From assembly GCA_937896565.1 (NCBI GenBank), contig CALBOV010000112.1, positions 1 through 51,649 on the forward strand: a stretch of DNA of 51,649 nt, written 5' to 3'. Of the stretch, positions 41,738 through 50,420 are shown piece by piece. The position numbers and the translations under genes were made by a program. The notes under the pieces are model-generated. The model did not search any database. It saw nothing but the letters and a program-made list of their open reading frames with translations, and had not been told where the DNA came from. The first letter of the stretch is position 1. Every line of letters starts with the position of its first letter. Source of the DNA: an uncultured Salinisphaerales bacterium. GTDB lineage: Bacteria > Pseudomonadota > Gammaproteobacteria > Nevskiales > OUC007.

Positions 41738-42205
41738 GTGGCAGAGGAACAGGCAGGCGGCAAGCAGGTCGTCATGCAGAAGGTGTTCATTCACGACGCC
41801 TCGCTGGAGGTGCCGAAGGCGCCACAGATTTTCACGCGCAAATGGGAGCCGCAGGTGGACCTGTCCATCAACACCGCGGTGCAGCGTGTGGAGGGCGAAA
41901 CCTATCAGGTCACACTGACCGTGACGGCGACGACGAAGGTGGGCGAGGAGGTCGCCTACATCTGCGAGATCCAGCAGGCCGGGATTTTCGTGCTGCAGGG
42001 CATTGCCGACGACGCCGAGCGTCGCGCCATCCTCGGCGCCTATTGCCCGAACGTGCTGTTTCCGTTCGTCCGTGAGGCGGTCAACGACTTCGTGCAGCGC
42101 GGCGGCTTCCCGCAGATGCTGCTTCAGCCGGTGAACTTCGACGCCATCTACCAGCAGCATCTGGCGCAGAGCGCGGAGAAGGGCGAAGACGGGACGCGAC
42201 ATTGA
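41738..42205 (+). CDS. secB: preprotein-export chaperone SecB
   Basis: Tetrameric cytosolic chaperone delivering unfolded preproteins to SecA. The 155-residue product starts at GTG 41738 after an ACGGAGAAACAG ribosome site and shows family segments QKVFIHDASLEVPKAPQIF, CEIQQAGIFVLQGI and CPNVLFPFVREAVNDFVQRGGFPQ. The Cys-Pro-Asn-Val-Leu-Phe-Pro stretch is the classic core. It overlaps the start of gpsA by the TTGA junction. Confidence 0.97.
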   Translation: MAEEQAGGKQVVMQKVFIHDASLEVPKAPQIFTRKWEPQVDLSINTAVQRVEGETYQVTLTVTATTKVGEEVAYICEIQQAGIFVLQGIADDAERRAILGAYCPNVLFPFVREAVNDFVQRGGFPQMLLQPVNFDAIYQQHLAQSAEKGEDGTRH

Positions 42206-43209
42206 GTGAGCCGGCCACCATCGCGGTCATCGGCGCCGGCAGTTATGGCACCGCGCTGGCGATTCAGGTCGCCCGACAGGGGCATCCGACGCGGTTGTGG
42301 GGGCGCAATGCCGACGCCATGGCGCAGATGGATGCCGAGCGGCTCAATGAGCGCTATCTGCCCGGTTGTCCGTTTCCGGAGTCGCTGCGCCCGCTGTCCG
42401 ATCTGAAGCAGGCGCTGGACGGTGCCGATGCGGTGATCGTCGCCGTGCCCAGTCACGCCCTGCGCGAAACCTGTACCGCGATCGGCGCGCATATCGGCGA
42501 CCAGGTGCCGGTGGCCTGTGCCGCCAAGGGCCTGGAGCCGGAGAGCTGCAAGCTGCCGCTGGATGTCATCGCCGAGGTGCTGGGCGAGTCCTGGCCGCTG
42601 GCGGTGATTTCCGGTCCGACCTTCGCCAGGGAAATCGGCCAGGGCATGCCCAGCGCGGTGAGCATCGGCGCAAGCCCGATCGAGGTCGCCGAGGCCTTCG
42701 CTGAAGCGCTGCACGGCGCCGGATTCCGGGCCTACACCACCGATGACATCGTTGGCGTGCAGATCGGCGGCGCGGTCAAGAACGTGCTGGCGATCGGTGT
42801 CGGCATCGCCGACGGTCTGAATCTGGGCGCCAATACCCGTGCCGCGCTGATTACGCGTGGTCTGGTGGAGATGAGTCGGTTGGGTGAGGCGCTGGGCGCG
42901 CGCTCGGAAACCCTGATGGGTTTGTCCGGCATGGGCGATCTGGTGCTCACCTGTACCGACAACCAGTCACGCAATCGACGCTTTGGCCTGGCGCTGGCTC
43001 GGGGCGAGTCGGTGGACGAGGCGATGGAGGCGATCGGGCAGGTGGTCGAGGGCTACCGTGTCACCCGCGAGGTGCGCGAGCTGGCGCGCTCGCTGGGTAT
43101 CGAGATGCCGATCACCGAACAGGTCTATCAGGTGCTCTACGAAGGCGTGGCGCCGGTGGCCGCCGTGTTGAGCCTGTCGTCACGGCCGCAGCGCGCCGAG
43201 ACGGAGTAG
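42202..43209 (+). CDS. gpsA: NAD(P)-dependent glycerol-3-phosphate dehydrogenase
   Basis: Reduces dihydroxyacetone phosphate to sn-glycerol-3-phosphate, the backbone for phospholipids. The 335-residue product (usual 330-340) starts at TTG 42202 overlapping the secB stop. Motifs: nucleotide-binding GAGSYGTALA, SGPTFAREIGQGMPSA, and the catalytic Lys in GGAVKNVLAIGVGIADGL, followed by TRAALITRGLVEMSRLG and GDLVLTCTD. Convergent with trmL, 24 bp between stops. Confidence 0.97.
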   Translation: MSEPATIAVIGAGSYGTALAIQVARQGHPTRLWGRNADAMAQMDAERLNERYLPGCPFPESLRPLSDLKQALDGADAVIVAVPSHALRETCTAIGAHIGDQVPVACAAKGLEPESCKLPLDVIAEVLGESWPLAVISGPTFAREIGQGMPSAVSIGASPIEVAEAFAEALHGAGFRAYTTDDIVGVQIGGAVKNVLAIGVGIADGLNLGANTRAALITRGLVEMSRLGEALGARSETLMGLSGMGDLVLTCTDNQSRNRRFGLALARGESVDEAMEAIGQVVEGYRVTREVRELARSLGIEMPITEQVYQVLYEGVAPVAAVLSLSSRPQRAETE

Positions 43210-43233
43210 TAGGCCCCGTCAACAGGTCCTGGC

Positions 43234-43719
43234 TCAGCCGCCGCCCGCGAATCCGAGCTGGCGCCAGGCCTCGTAGGCGATCACCGCCACGGCGTTCGAC
43301 AGATTGAGGCTGCGATTGTCCGGGCGCATCGGAATGCGCAGGCGTTGCGTAGCGGGCTGGGCGTCGAGCACGGCCTGCGGCAGCCCGCGGGTTTCGGGTC
43401 CGAAGATCAGCAGGTCGTTGGTGTCGTAACGCACCTGGTCGTAGCGCCGCGCGCCGCGGGTGGAGCAGGGCAGCCAGCGCCGATGGCCCTGATCGGCCAG
43501 CAGTGCGTCGAGGTTGGCGTGGCGTTTCACTGGCGCGAATTCGTGATAGTCCAGTCCCGCGCGCCGCAGCCGGCGATCGTCCATTTCGAATCCCAGCGGC
43601 TCGACCAGATGCAGCTCGGCGCCGAGGTTGGCGCAAAGCCGGATCACGTTGCCGGTATTGGGTGGTATCTCCGGTTCGAACAGGGCAATGGCTAACTGCG
43701 CCGCCGGCGTGTCAGTCAC
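43234..43719 (-). CDS. trmL: tRNA (cytidine/uridine-2'-O-)-methyltransferase TrmL
   Basis: SPOUT-class methyltransferase modifying the wobble nucleotide (position 34) of tRNA-Leu isoacceptors. GTG 43719 gives 161 residues; the upstream part of the ORF track frame is a shadow of the DUF2007 gene. Motifs: ALFEPEIPPNTGNVIRLCANL, DYHEFAPVKRHANLD, the SAM-knot FGPETRGLP and RPDNRSLNLSNAVAVIAYEAWRQLGF. It overlaps the DUF2007 stop by the GTGA junction and is the last gene of a three-gene minus-strand operon. Confidence 0.95.
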   Translation of the reverse strand: MTDTPAAQLAIALFEPEIPPNTGNVIRLCANLGAELHLVEPLGFEMDDRRLRRAGLDYHEFAPVKRHANLDALLADQGHRRWLPCSTRGARRYDQVRYDTNDLLIFGPETRGLPQAVLDAQPATQRLRIPMRPDNRSLNLSNAVAVIAYEAWRQLGFAGGG

Positions 43720-44021
43720 GGTTTTTCCGCGCCGCAGCGCCAGCAGTCCGAGAACTGGCCGTCCATGCGTTCGCCGCAGTCGACACAGGTCCAGGGTGGC
43801 CGTGGGTCCTCGCCGCGCTCCCACATCCGGATCAGATCGCGGGCTCGCCCGGCATCCGCATCACGGGCGACGCAGACCTGCGGGTAGGCGTTCGCGGGCA
43901 GGTCGCCGCGCCCGCCCCAGCCGAATACGCCCTGGATGAACACATCCATGCCCCAGGAGGCCAGGTAATCCTTGACGATCTCGGCGTTGACCGGATCGGA
44001 GGCCTCGTAGACGCACTTCAT
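43716..44021 (-). CDS. DUF2007 protein with C-terminal zinc ribbon
   Basis: A 101-residue cytosolic protein. The first 70 residues form the DUF2007 domain (MKCVYEASDPVNAEIVKDYL; GVFGWGGRGDLPANAYPQVCV), a family described as putative signal transducing proteins. The end is a zinc ribbon with two CxxC knuckles (TCVDCGERM and DCWRCGAEKP). Start ATG 44021 overlaps the patatin stop by ATGA. Domain function is unknown; coupling to a patatin and a tRNA methyltransferase gives no clear hint. Confidence 0.88.
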   Translation of the reverse strand: MKCVYEASDPVNAEIVKDYLASWGMDVFIQGVFGWGGRGDLPANAYPQVCVARDADAGRARDLIRMWERGEDPRPPWTCVDCGERMDGQFSDCWRCGAEKP

Positions 44022-44788
44022 GCGCTCAGCCGCAGTACGTGGGCGGGCGCGGGCTGGTCCAGCGCCTCGCGGGTCAGGTTCAGCGCGACGTGGTAGGCCT
44101 CGACGCCCTGGTCCAGCGCATCCGGGCCGACGCGCGGAAGGTCGTCGAAGGTCAGCGCGAGCAGGCCGGGCCGCTCCGGGATCACAGTTTGCGCGCCGTC
44201 CGCCGCGCGCCAGGGCGAGCGCGAGGACAGGTGGTGGTAGAGCACGCGATCCGCGGTCATGCCGACCAGGCCCGGCCGGTCGAGCACGCCGCCGTCCAGG
44301 TAGGGCCGACCGCGCATCCACACCGGATGAAACATCAGCGGGACCGCGCAGGATGCCCGGATCGCGCGAGACAGCGGGCCGGAATCGACCACCCGGGTGC
44401 GTCGCCCGATGACGTCGTACACGGAGACGGCGAGGGGGATGCGGCAGTCCGCGAAGGTTCGCACCGGCAGCCATTCATCCAGCAGACGTTCGAAGCGCCG
44501 GCCGCGGATCAGCCCTGGCCCCGGAAACGGGTCCCAGAAATCCTGCTTGCGGATGCCCAGCAGGCGCTCGGAGATCGCCGATGGTGTCAGCCCGGCCGCC
44601 CAGCTGGCGCCGATGAGCGCGCCGGCGCTGGAACCACTGATGCGCGCCGGCCGCAACTGCCGCTCCTCCAGCGCGTGTACCACGCCGGCATGGGCGAAAA
44701 AGCCGAAGAATCCGGACGATAGCGTGAGCCCGAAGGGGGCCAGGGCCAGCCAGTCGGCGAGCGTCGGGGAAGGCTTGTTATGCTGCAT
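44018..44788 (-). CDS. patatin-like phospholipase family protein
   Basis: ATG 44788 gives 256 residues (MQHNKPSPTLADWLALAPFG). The patatin catalytic dyad is in place: nucleophilic Ser in the GSSAG motif (ISGSSAGALIGASWAAG, near 52-56) and the Asp in DGG (YLDGGVLDRPG). The oxyanion glycine-rich segment near the N-terminus reads LSSGFFGFFAHAGVVHAL. A membrane lipid hydrolase is expected; the acyl substrate is unknown. No signal peptide is evident. First gene of the patatin-DUF2007-trmL operon and divergent from yhcB. Confidence 0.9.
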   Translation of the reverse strand: MQHNKPSPTLADWLALAPFGLTLSSGFFGFFAHAGVVHALEERQLRPARISGSSAGALIGASWAAGLTPSAISERLLGIRKQDFWDPFPGPGLIRGRRFERLLDEWLPVRTFADCRIPLAVSVYDVIGRRTRVVDSGPLSRAIRASCAVPLMFHPVWMRGRPYLDGGVLDRPGLVGMTADRVLYHHLSSRSPWRAADGAQTVIPERPGLLALTFDDLPRVGPDALDQGVEAYHVALNLTREALDQPAPAHVLRLSA

Positions 44789-44908
44789 CGACTCGATTGT
44801 AACGGGCCGCGAAAAACCGCGGTTCCCACGGAAACACCGGGCGCCAGAGATGGTCTGACCCGGTGTGCCGACAGACAAGAATGCCCGTTTGCAGATGGAG
44901 ACTGCCCG

Positions 44909-45292
44909 ATGGAGTTCGGACCTGAAATCAGCCTGGTTGCCCTGTTTCTCGGACTGCTGATCGGAGGGGCGCTCGGTTTCGCCATCGGTCGTGGCAGCGT
45001 GTCGCGTGATCGTCAGGCGTTGAAGAACAGTGCCGACGCGCAGGCCGCCCTGAAGCGGGAGATGGAAGCCCATCTGCGCGAAACCGCGACGCTGATGGAT
45101 CATCTGGCGACTGGTTATCAGGATGTCTACGCCCATCTGGCGGAAGGCGCGCGGCGTTTCGGTGCCGGTGACATGCCTCTGTCCGCCTCGCGGGCGCTTA
45201 CCCACGAGGATGAGAGTCCCGAGCAGGAGCCCGGGCCGCACGGTGCAGTGCCGGCCGCCAGGCCGCGCCGGGATGAGCCCAGCGCCGATTGA
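44909..45292 (+). CDS. yhcB: YhcB family (DUF1043) inner-membrane protein
   Basis: ATG 44909 after CAGATGGAG gives 127 residues with one N-terminal membrane helix (ISLVALFLGLLIGGALGFAIG), then a coiled-coil-like helix (ALKNSADAQAALKREMEAHLRET) and the family segment ATGYQDVYAHLAEGARRFG. The C-terminus is Pro/Glu-rich and disordered. YhcB in Escherichia coli (also called LapD in some work) takes part in envelope growth and division; the equivalent role here is inferred. The ORF track start at 44780 is further upstream. Confidence 0.85.
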   Translation: MEFGPEISLVALFLGLLIGGALGFAIGRGSVSRDRQALKNSADAQAALKREMEAHLRETATLMDHLATGYQDVYAHLAEGARRFGAGDMPLSASRALTHEDESPEQEPGPHGAVPAARPRRDEPSAD

Positions 45293-45344
45293 CTCCGGAC
45301 TGTCGGCGACCTACCGTCGAGCCATCCTCAGCAGGGAGTGAGCC

Positions 45345-45638
45345 ATGAGACGCTGGATCGCCGTACTGTTTGCCGCCGCACTGAGTTTGAGTGTCACCAC
45401 CGCTTCGGCGGGCAGTGCCTCCGCTCCGCATGAAGAACCGTCCGCCGGTGCCATCACCTTCGATTTGCTGATCGTCCGCCCGCTGGGACTGGTCACCACG
45501 GTCGCGGGTGCGGGGCTGTTCGTGCTGTCGGTGCCGTTTTCCGCCATTCAGGGCAAGTCGCCGCTGGATGCCGCGGACACGCTGGTCGTGAAGCCGGCGC
45601 AGTTCACCTTCACGCGACCGCTGGGCGAATCGGACTGA
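45345..45638 (+). CDS. small exported membrane protein, conserved hypothetical
   Basis: A 97-residue protein preceded by GGGAGTGAGCC. It has a signal peptide (MRRWIAVLFAAALSLSVTTASA) and a second hydrophobic stretch (LGLVTTVAGAGLFVLSVPFSA). The segment FDLLIVRPLGLVTTVAGAGLF ... LVVKPAQFTFTRPLGE is a pattern I recognise from short gammaproteobacterial proteins that are sometimes annotated as multidrug transporters without evidence. Function unknown. It follows yhcB by 52 bp and may share its transcript. Confidence 0.7.
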   Translation: MRRWIAVLFAAALSLSVTTASAGSASAPHEEPSAGAITFDLLIVRPLGLVTTVAGAGLFVLSVPFSAIQGKSPLDAADTLVVKPAQFTFTRPLGESD

Positions 45639-45659
45639 ACGACCGCGCGGCCGGTGCCC

Positions 45660-45998
45660 TCAGTGCCAGCCGATCCCGATCAACAGTCCGAGACTGGCGA
45701 GGCCCAGCGCCGCGTGCGTGAGCCGGGCGGGTCGGGTGGTGGCGCCCGCCCGGGTGCGCTGACGAAACAGCAGGCCCCCGCTGGCGGTGGCGAATCCCAG
45801 CAAACCGATCGTCGGTCCCTGCGCCGCGATGCCGGCGTCATGCGCGCCGGCGAAGACGCCGACCAGCGCGACCACGCCGAACGCGGCGTGCGTCCAGCGG
45901 ATGATCCAGCGACGCGAGCTGGTTTCCGCGACCAGGACGAGCGCCAGTCCGCCCAGAGCGGCGATCGCCACGCAGGCGGTGACCAGGGTCAGCAACAT
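45660..45998 (-). CDS. small multi-pass membrane protein, hypothetical
   Basis: A 112-residue protein with about four hydrophobic helices (MLLTLVTACVAIAALGGLALVLVA; THAAFGVVALVGVFAGAHDAG; GPTIGLLGFATASGGLLF; THAALGLASLGLLIGIGWH) and short charged loops. The repeated THAA(F/L)G motif in helices 2 and 4 suggests an internally duplicated two-helix unit. It lies 8 bp after the large M16 protease gene on the same strand. I do not recognise the family. Confidence 0.6.
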   Translation of the reverse strand: MLLTLVTACVAIAALGGLALVLVAETSSRRWIIRWTHAAFGVVALVGVFAGAHDAGIAAQGPTIGLLGFATASGGLLFRQRTRAGATTRPARLTHAALGLASLGLLIGIGWH

Positions 45999-46006
45999 GC
46001 GGTCGG

Positions 46007-48796
46007 TCAGGGGGTCGCGACGGGCTGGCCGTCCACGTCCAGCACCTGAACCGGGCCCAGGCCTAGCGCGCGAACATCCGCCTCGATGACATCGAGATCG
46101 CCGATGATCACCCAGGTCAGTGATTCCGGAGCGATCAGCGTTTGCGCCAGCGTGTCGACGGTCGCGGTGTCCAGCGCCTGCACGCGGGAGACGAATTGTT
46201 CGTACCAGCGCGGATCGAGGCCGAATCGCACCGACTCGGCCAGCGTGCTCGCGACCTGTCCGCTGGTTTCGTTGGAACCCGGCAGCTCCAGCGTCAGTCC
46301 GTTCTTCGCGGCGGCTAGTTCCTCCGCCGACACTGGTCGATCCGCCCCGAAGGTCTTCGCCTCACGCAGGATTTCCTCCATCGCTTCGGCGGTTCGATCG
46401 GTTTGCACCGGCGCGAACAGAATCAGCGGGCGTTGCGCGGCCGTGGATGGCACGAAGCTGCTGGCGCCGTAGGACCAGCCCTTGTCCTCGCGCAGGTTCA
46501 TGTTGAGCCGCGCGGTGAAGTTGCCACCGAGCATCGCGTTCATCGCTCGCAGGGCGGCCTCGTCCACGTCACCACGTCCGGGGATCAGCTCGCCGGCCAG
46601 CACCACGGATTGCTCGGCGTGTGGCTTGTCGATCAGGAAGACCTTGGGCTGCGCGGGACGTTCGACCGTGGTCAGCGACTTCGCGGGTGCCGCGTCACCG
46701 CTGGGTGTCCAGTCACCGAAGTGACGTTCCAGCATGGGCTTGAGCGTCGCCATGTCGATGTCGCCGACCGCGATTAGCGTCGCCTGCTCCGGCCGGATCC
46801 AGCGCTGGTGGAAGCGCACCAGATCATCCCTGGTCAGTGCCGAGATCGCGGTTTCGGTTCCGGAACCCGTCAGCGGCTGAGAATACGCGTGATCCTCACC
46901 ATAGAGCAGCGGTGGCAGCAGGCGGAACGCGAGGGAGTTCGGGCGCGTCTTTTCCTGCTGAATGCCGGCCAGCCAGCGGGGCTTGATCCGGTCGAGTTCC
47001 TCCTGGGGAAAGGCCGGCGAGCGGACCACATCGGCCATGACATCCATGGCGGTATCGAGTTGCGGCGTGAGGGCGGACAGGCTGACATGGCACTGGTCCA
47101 CGTTGGATCCGGCCGACAGATTCGCGCCCAGGCGCTCCAGCTCCGCCGACAGGCCCAGCGCGTCGCGTCGCGCGGTTCCCTCGTCGAGCATGGCCATGGT
47201 CATTGATGCGGTGCCGGGTCGGGCGGTCTGGTCGGCGGCATAGCCGGCATCGAACAGCAGCCGCAATTCGACCAGCGGGACCGCGTCGCGCCGGGCCAGC
47301 AGCACGCGCATGCCGCTGCTCAGCGTGGTTTCCTCGACGGCGGGCAGTCGCAGGTCCGGTGGCGTGCCGGTGGTCGGGAGCCGGCTGCGGTCTACCGCGT
47401 CGGCGTCGGCCGCCAGCTCCTGCATCGGCTGTACGGTCAGCACATAGACGCCATCGGTGAGCCACTGTCGGCCGACCCGCTGCAGGTCGGTCGCCGTGGC
47501 GGTCTCCACGACGTCCAGATAACGCTTGTAGGCGTCCGGGGAACCACCGAATACGGTGGAACGGGCGAGGATGCCGGACTTGCCGGAGCTGCCGCCCACG
47601 CGTTCGGCGCCGCGAATGAAGGCCGCGCCAACCCGAGCGCGGACACGTTCGAGCTCGTCGGCCGTCGGGCCGGTCTCGATCAGACGGGCCAGTTCCTCGT
47701 CGAGCGCGGCTTCGACCGCTTCGGCGTCACCGCCCGGCCGGACGGTGGCGCTGATGATGAACTGCGAGCCCAGTTCCTTGGGCCACAGTCCGGCGCTGAC
47801 GCCCGTGGCGATCTGATCCTCGTAGACCAGGCGCTGGTAGAGGCGACTGTTCTTGCCGTTGCCCAGCACGTCGCTGAACAGATCCAGTTCCTCGACCGCG
47901 CGGGTGTTGACGCCGGGGACGTTCCAGATCTTGTAGATGCGCTGCTGGGGCACGTTGTCCATCAGCACCTCGCGCCGCTCTCCCTCCATCTTCGCGATCC
48001 ACTGGGTGCGGCGCGAGACGGGCGGTCCGGGTTCGATGCCGCCGAAAAAGTGCTTCACCCGCTCCAGGGCGGCGGCGGTGTCGACATCGCCGGCGACCAC
48101 CAGCGTCGCGTTGTTGGGGCCGTAGTAGCTGCGGAACCATTGATGCACGTCGTCCAGCGAGGCGGCTTCCAGGTCATCCATGGAGCCAATCGTCGACCAG
48201 CTGTAGGGGTGACCCTCCGGGTAGGTGGAGCGGACGATGGTGTCCCAGACCTTGCCGTAGGGCTGGTTCTCGCCCTGGCGTTTTTCGTTCTTGACGACTT
48301 CGCGCTGCTCGTCGAGCTTGTCCTGCGTGATCGCGCCGAGCAGATGCCCCATCCGGTCGGACTCCAGCCACAGCAGCAGATCGAGCGCCGGCGCGGGCAC
48401 CGTGCCGAAATAATTCGTCCGGTCGACGTTCGTGGTGCCGTTGAGGCCGGTGGCGCCGACGTTCTCCAGCGGTCGGAAGAACTCGTCGTCGTGGTGCTCC
48501 GAGCCGTTGAACATCAGGTGTTCGAACAAATGGGCGAACCCGGTCTTGCCGGGCACCTCGTCCTTGGAGCCCACGTGGTACCAGAGGTTGGCGGCGACGA
48601 TGGGCGCCTTGTGGTCTTCGTGAATGACGACACGCAGGCCGTTGTCGAGCACGAATTCGCTGTAGGGGATGTCCAGTGACGGAATCGCCGTGTCCGCGGT
48701 TTTCGCGGCCTTGGAGGGTTCCGGTCGGGGAGACTGGATCGCGGCGCATCCGGCGAGTAGAGCGATGGCGGCGGCCGCGCTAAGAATCTGGCGCAT
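46007..48796 (-). CDS. M16 family zinc metalloprotease, lipoprotein
   Basis: ATG 48796 gives 929 residues with a lipoprotein signal (MRQILSAAAAIALLAGCAAIQ; lipobox LLAGC). Two M16 halves follow, as in the pitrilysin-type proteases: the first carries the inverted zinc motif HLFEH (in TGFAHLFEHLMFNGSEHHDD, near 90) and its downstream Glu; the second (from about 490) lacks HxxEH and should be structural. Such proteases degrade peptides in the periplasm or at the outer membrane. Upstream frame to 48862 is rejected since the signal begins at 48796. Divergent from ampD. Confidence 0.93.
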   Translation of the reverse strand: MRQILSAAAAIALLAGCAAIQSPRPEPSKAAKTADTAIPSLDIPYSEFVLDNGLRVVIHEDHKAPIVAANLWYHVGSKDEVPGKTGFAHLFEHLMFNGSEHHDDEFFRPLENVGATGLNGTTNVDRTNYFGTVPAPALDLLLWLESDRMGHLLGAITQDKLDEQREVVKNEKRQGENQPYGKVWDTIVRSTYPEGHPYSWSTIGSMDDLEAASLDDVHQWFRSYYGPNNATLVVAGDVDTAAALERVKHFFGGIEPGPPVSRRTQWIAKMEGERREVLMDNVPQQRIYKIWNVPGVNTRAVEELDLFSDVLGNGKNSRLYQRLVYEDQIATGVSAGLWPKELGSQFIISATVRPGGDAEAVEAALDEELARLIETGPTADELERVRARVGAAFIRGAERVGGSSGKSGILARSTVFGGSPDAYKRYLDVVETATATDLQRVGRQWLTDGVYVLTVQPMQELAADADAVDRSRLPTTGTPPDLRLPAVEETTLSSGMRVLLARRDAVPLVELRLLFDAGYAADQTARPGTASMTMAMLDEGTARRDALGLSAELERLGANLSAGSNVDQCHVSLSALTPQLDTAMDVMADVVRSPAFPQEELDRIKPRWLAGIQQEKTRPNSLAFRLLPPLLYGEDHAYSQPLTGSGTETAISALTRDDLVRFHQRWIRPEQATLIAVGDIDMATLKPMLERHFGDWTPSGDAAPAKSLTTVERPAQPKVFLIDKPHAEQSVVLAGELIPGRGDVDEAALRAMNAMLGGNFTARLNMNLREDKGWSYGASSFVPSTAAQRPLILFAPVQTDRTAEAMEEILREAKTFGADRPVSAEELAAAKNGLTLELPGSNETSGQVASTLAESVRFGLDPRWYEQFVSRVQALDTATVDTLAQTLIAPESLTWVIIGDLDVIEADVRALGLGPVQVLDVDGQPVATP

Positions 48797-48963
48797 GGGC
48801 AATGGCGATGGTCGTCTGGGATCGACAAGCCTAGGGAAACACTGCTCCATTTGCACCGCCAAGGGTGAATCGACGGGTGCTCTCCCCGGAACAGCCCCGT
48901 CCGTGTCGCGCGGGCGCTCAAAGAGAAGTGTGCAGGCAGGCCGGCCTCGCTAAGCTACGTGAC

Positions 48964-49527
48964 ATGCTGCGCTTGAACGAACAGACCGGGTGGATTGATG
49001 AGGGCGAGCATTGCCCCTCGCCGAATTGCGACGCGCGGCCGGCCGGCGTGGCCGTGGACTTGCTGGTGATTCACGGCATCAGTCTGCCGCCCGGTGAGTT
49101 CGGTGGCCCCTGGATCGCCGATCTGTTCACCAACCGACTGGATCCCGGGCGGCATCCGTACTTTGCGCAGATTCACGCGTTGAGGGTGTCCGCGCATTTT
49201 CTTCTGCGGCGCGACGGATCTCTGATTCAGTTCGTGCCGACGACGCGGCGTGCCTGGCACGCGGGCGTCTCGACGTTCGGTGGCCGCGAGCGCTGCAACG
49301 ACTTTTCCATCGGCATCGAGCTGGAGGGGGTGGATGACCAGCCCTACGCTGATGCGCAGTACGATCGTCTGGCGGAGTTGACGCAGGCGATCCGGGTGGC
49401 GTATCCGGAGATCACGGAGGATCGGATTGTCGGCCACAGCGATATCGCGCCCGGTCGCAAGACGGATCCGGGGAATGCTTTCGACTGGGCGAGATATCGG
49501 CGGTCGATTCAGGGAGAGGCCGCATGA
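48964..49527 (+). CDS. ampD: 1,6-anhydro-N-acetylmuramyl-L-alanine amidase
   Basis: Cytosolic zinc amidase that recycles anhydro-muropeptides and thereby controls beta-lactamase induction in bacteria with AmpR. ATG 48964 gives 187 residues (Escherichia coli 183). Zinc and catalytic residues: His in LLVIHGISLPPGEFGG, the FSIGIELEG segment with the catalytic Glu, and HSDIAPGRKTDPG with His and Asp. The product starts MLRLNEQTGWIDEGEHCPSPN, as in the family. It overlaps ampE by ATGA. Confidence 0.95.
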   Translation: MLRLNEQTGWIDEGEHCPSPNCDARPAGVAVDLLVIHGISLPPGEFGGPWIADLFTNRLDPGRHPYFAQIHALRVSAHFLLRRDGSLIQFVPTTRRAWHAGVSTFGGRERCNDFSIGIELEGVDDQPYADAQYDRLAELTQAIRVAYPEITEDRIVGHSDIAPGRKTDPGNAFDWARYRRSIQGEAA

Positions 49528-50420
49528 TTCTGCTGTCCATGGTGCTCGCGCTGCTGCTCGAACGCGTGCTCAGCCATCTGCAGGGCTGGCGCGAGCACGC
49601 GCTGTTTGAGCGCCATGTGCGCTGGGTCCATGGCAGGGTAAGCCGCAAGACCTGGAATTCCCCGCTGATGGTCATCGTGTTGCTGGCGCCGGCGCTGCTG
49701 GTCACCGGTCTGCTGCAGCATCTGCTGGCGGAGGCGGTCTACGGCGTGCTGGGGTTCGTGTTCTCGACGCTGGTGTTGCTGCTGTCCCTGGGACCTCGCG
49801 ATCTTGGAGAGGAAGTCCGTGCCCTGCTCGCGGCCCGGGAGCGCGGTGATACCGAGGACGCCGAGCGCATCCGGCAGGATTTGCTGGAAACGCCGGGGCG
49901 GCTGACGCAGAGCTGCCAGGGCGCGGATCGGCGGTCCGTGGTGGCCGCCATCTGCATTCAGGCGCATGAGCGCAGTTTCGCCGTGCTGATGTGGTTTTTC
50001 GTGCTCGGGCCAATCGGCGCCCTGGGGTATCGGCTGGTGGCGGGTCTGCCGCGCGTGCTTGCGCTGATGGACGAGTCGCCGAGGAGCCTGGAACCCGCAA
50101 CTCGCCTGCACGCCATCATGGCCTGGGTCCCCGCACGCATCACGCAGATGTTGTACGCCCTGGCGGGCAGTACCGACGATGCGTTGTCCGAGCGGCATCG
50201 CGTGATGCAGAAACCCGCACTGGACTGGGTGTCCGACACCTGGCGGCAGCTGGCGGTGGTCGGAGTCGGTGCGCTGAATGTCGAGGACGAAGGCGATGCA
50301 CCGGTGGCGCCGCGCTCGCTGGATGCCGCGCTGGAGGCCGTGCTGGGCCTGCGTGGCCGGGCACTGCTGGTGCTGCTCGCACTGCTTGCGCTGCCGACCA
50401 TCGGTGGCTGGCTGGGGTGA
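49524..50420 (+). CDS. ampE: AmpE family inner-membrane protein
   Basis: A 298-residue membrane protein usually paired with ampD; its exact task in beta-lactam signalling or peptidoglycan recycling is unsettled. Family segments: MILLSMVLALLLERVLSHLQGWREHALFERH, the cytoplasmic GPRDLGEEV motif, QAHERSFAVLMWFFVLGPIGALGYRLV and the conserved C-terminal membrane helix LRGRALLVLLALLALPTIGGWLG. Start ATG overlaps the ampD stop and its own stop overlaps the next start by GTGA. Confidence 0.93.
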   Translation: MILLSMVLALLLERVLSHLQGWREHALFERHVRWVHGRVSRKTWNSPLMVIVLLAPALLVTGLLQHLLAEAVYGVLGFVFSTLVLLLSLGPRDLGEEVRALLAARERGDTEDAERIRQDLLETPGRLTQSCQGADRRSVVAAICIQAHERSFAVLMWFFVLGPIGALGYRLVAGLPRVLALMDESPRSLEPATRLHAIMAWVPARITQMLYALAGSTDDALSERHRVMQKPALDWVSDTWRQLAVVGVGALNVEDEGDAPVAPRSLDAALEAVLGLRGRALLVLLALLALPTIGGWLG

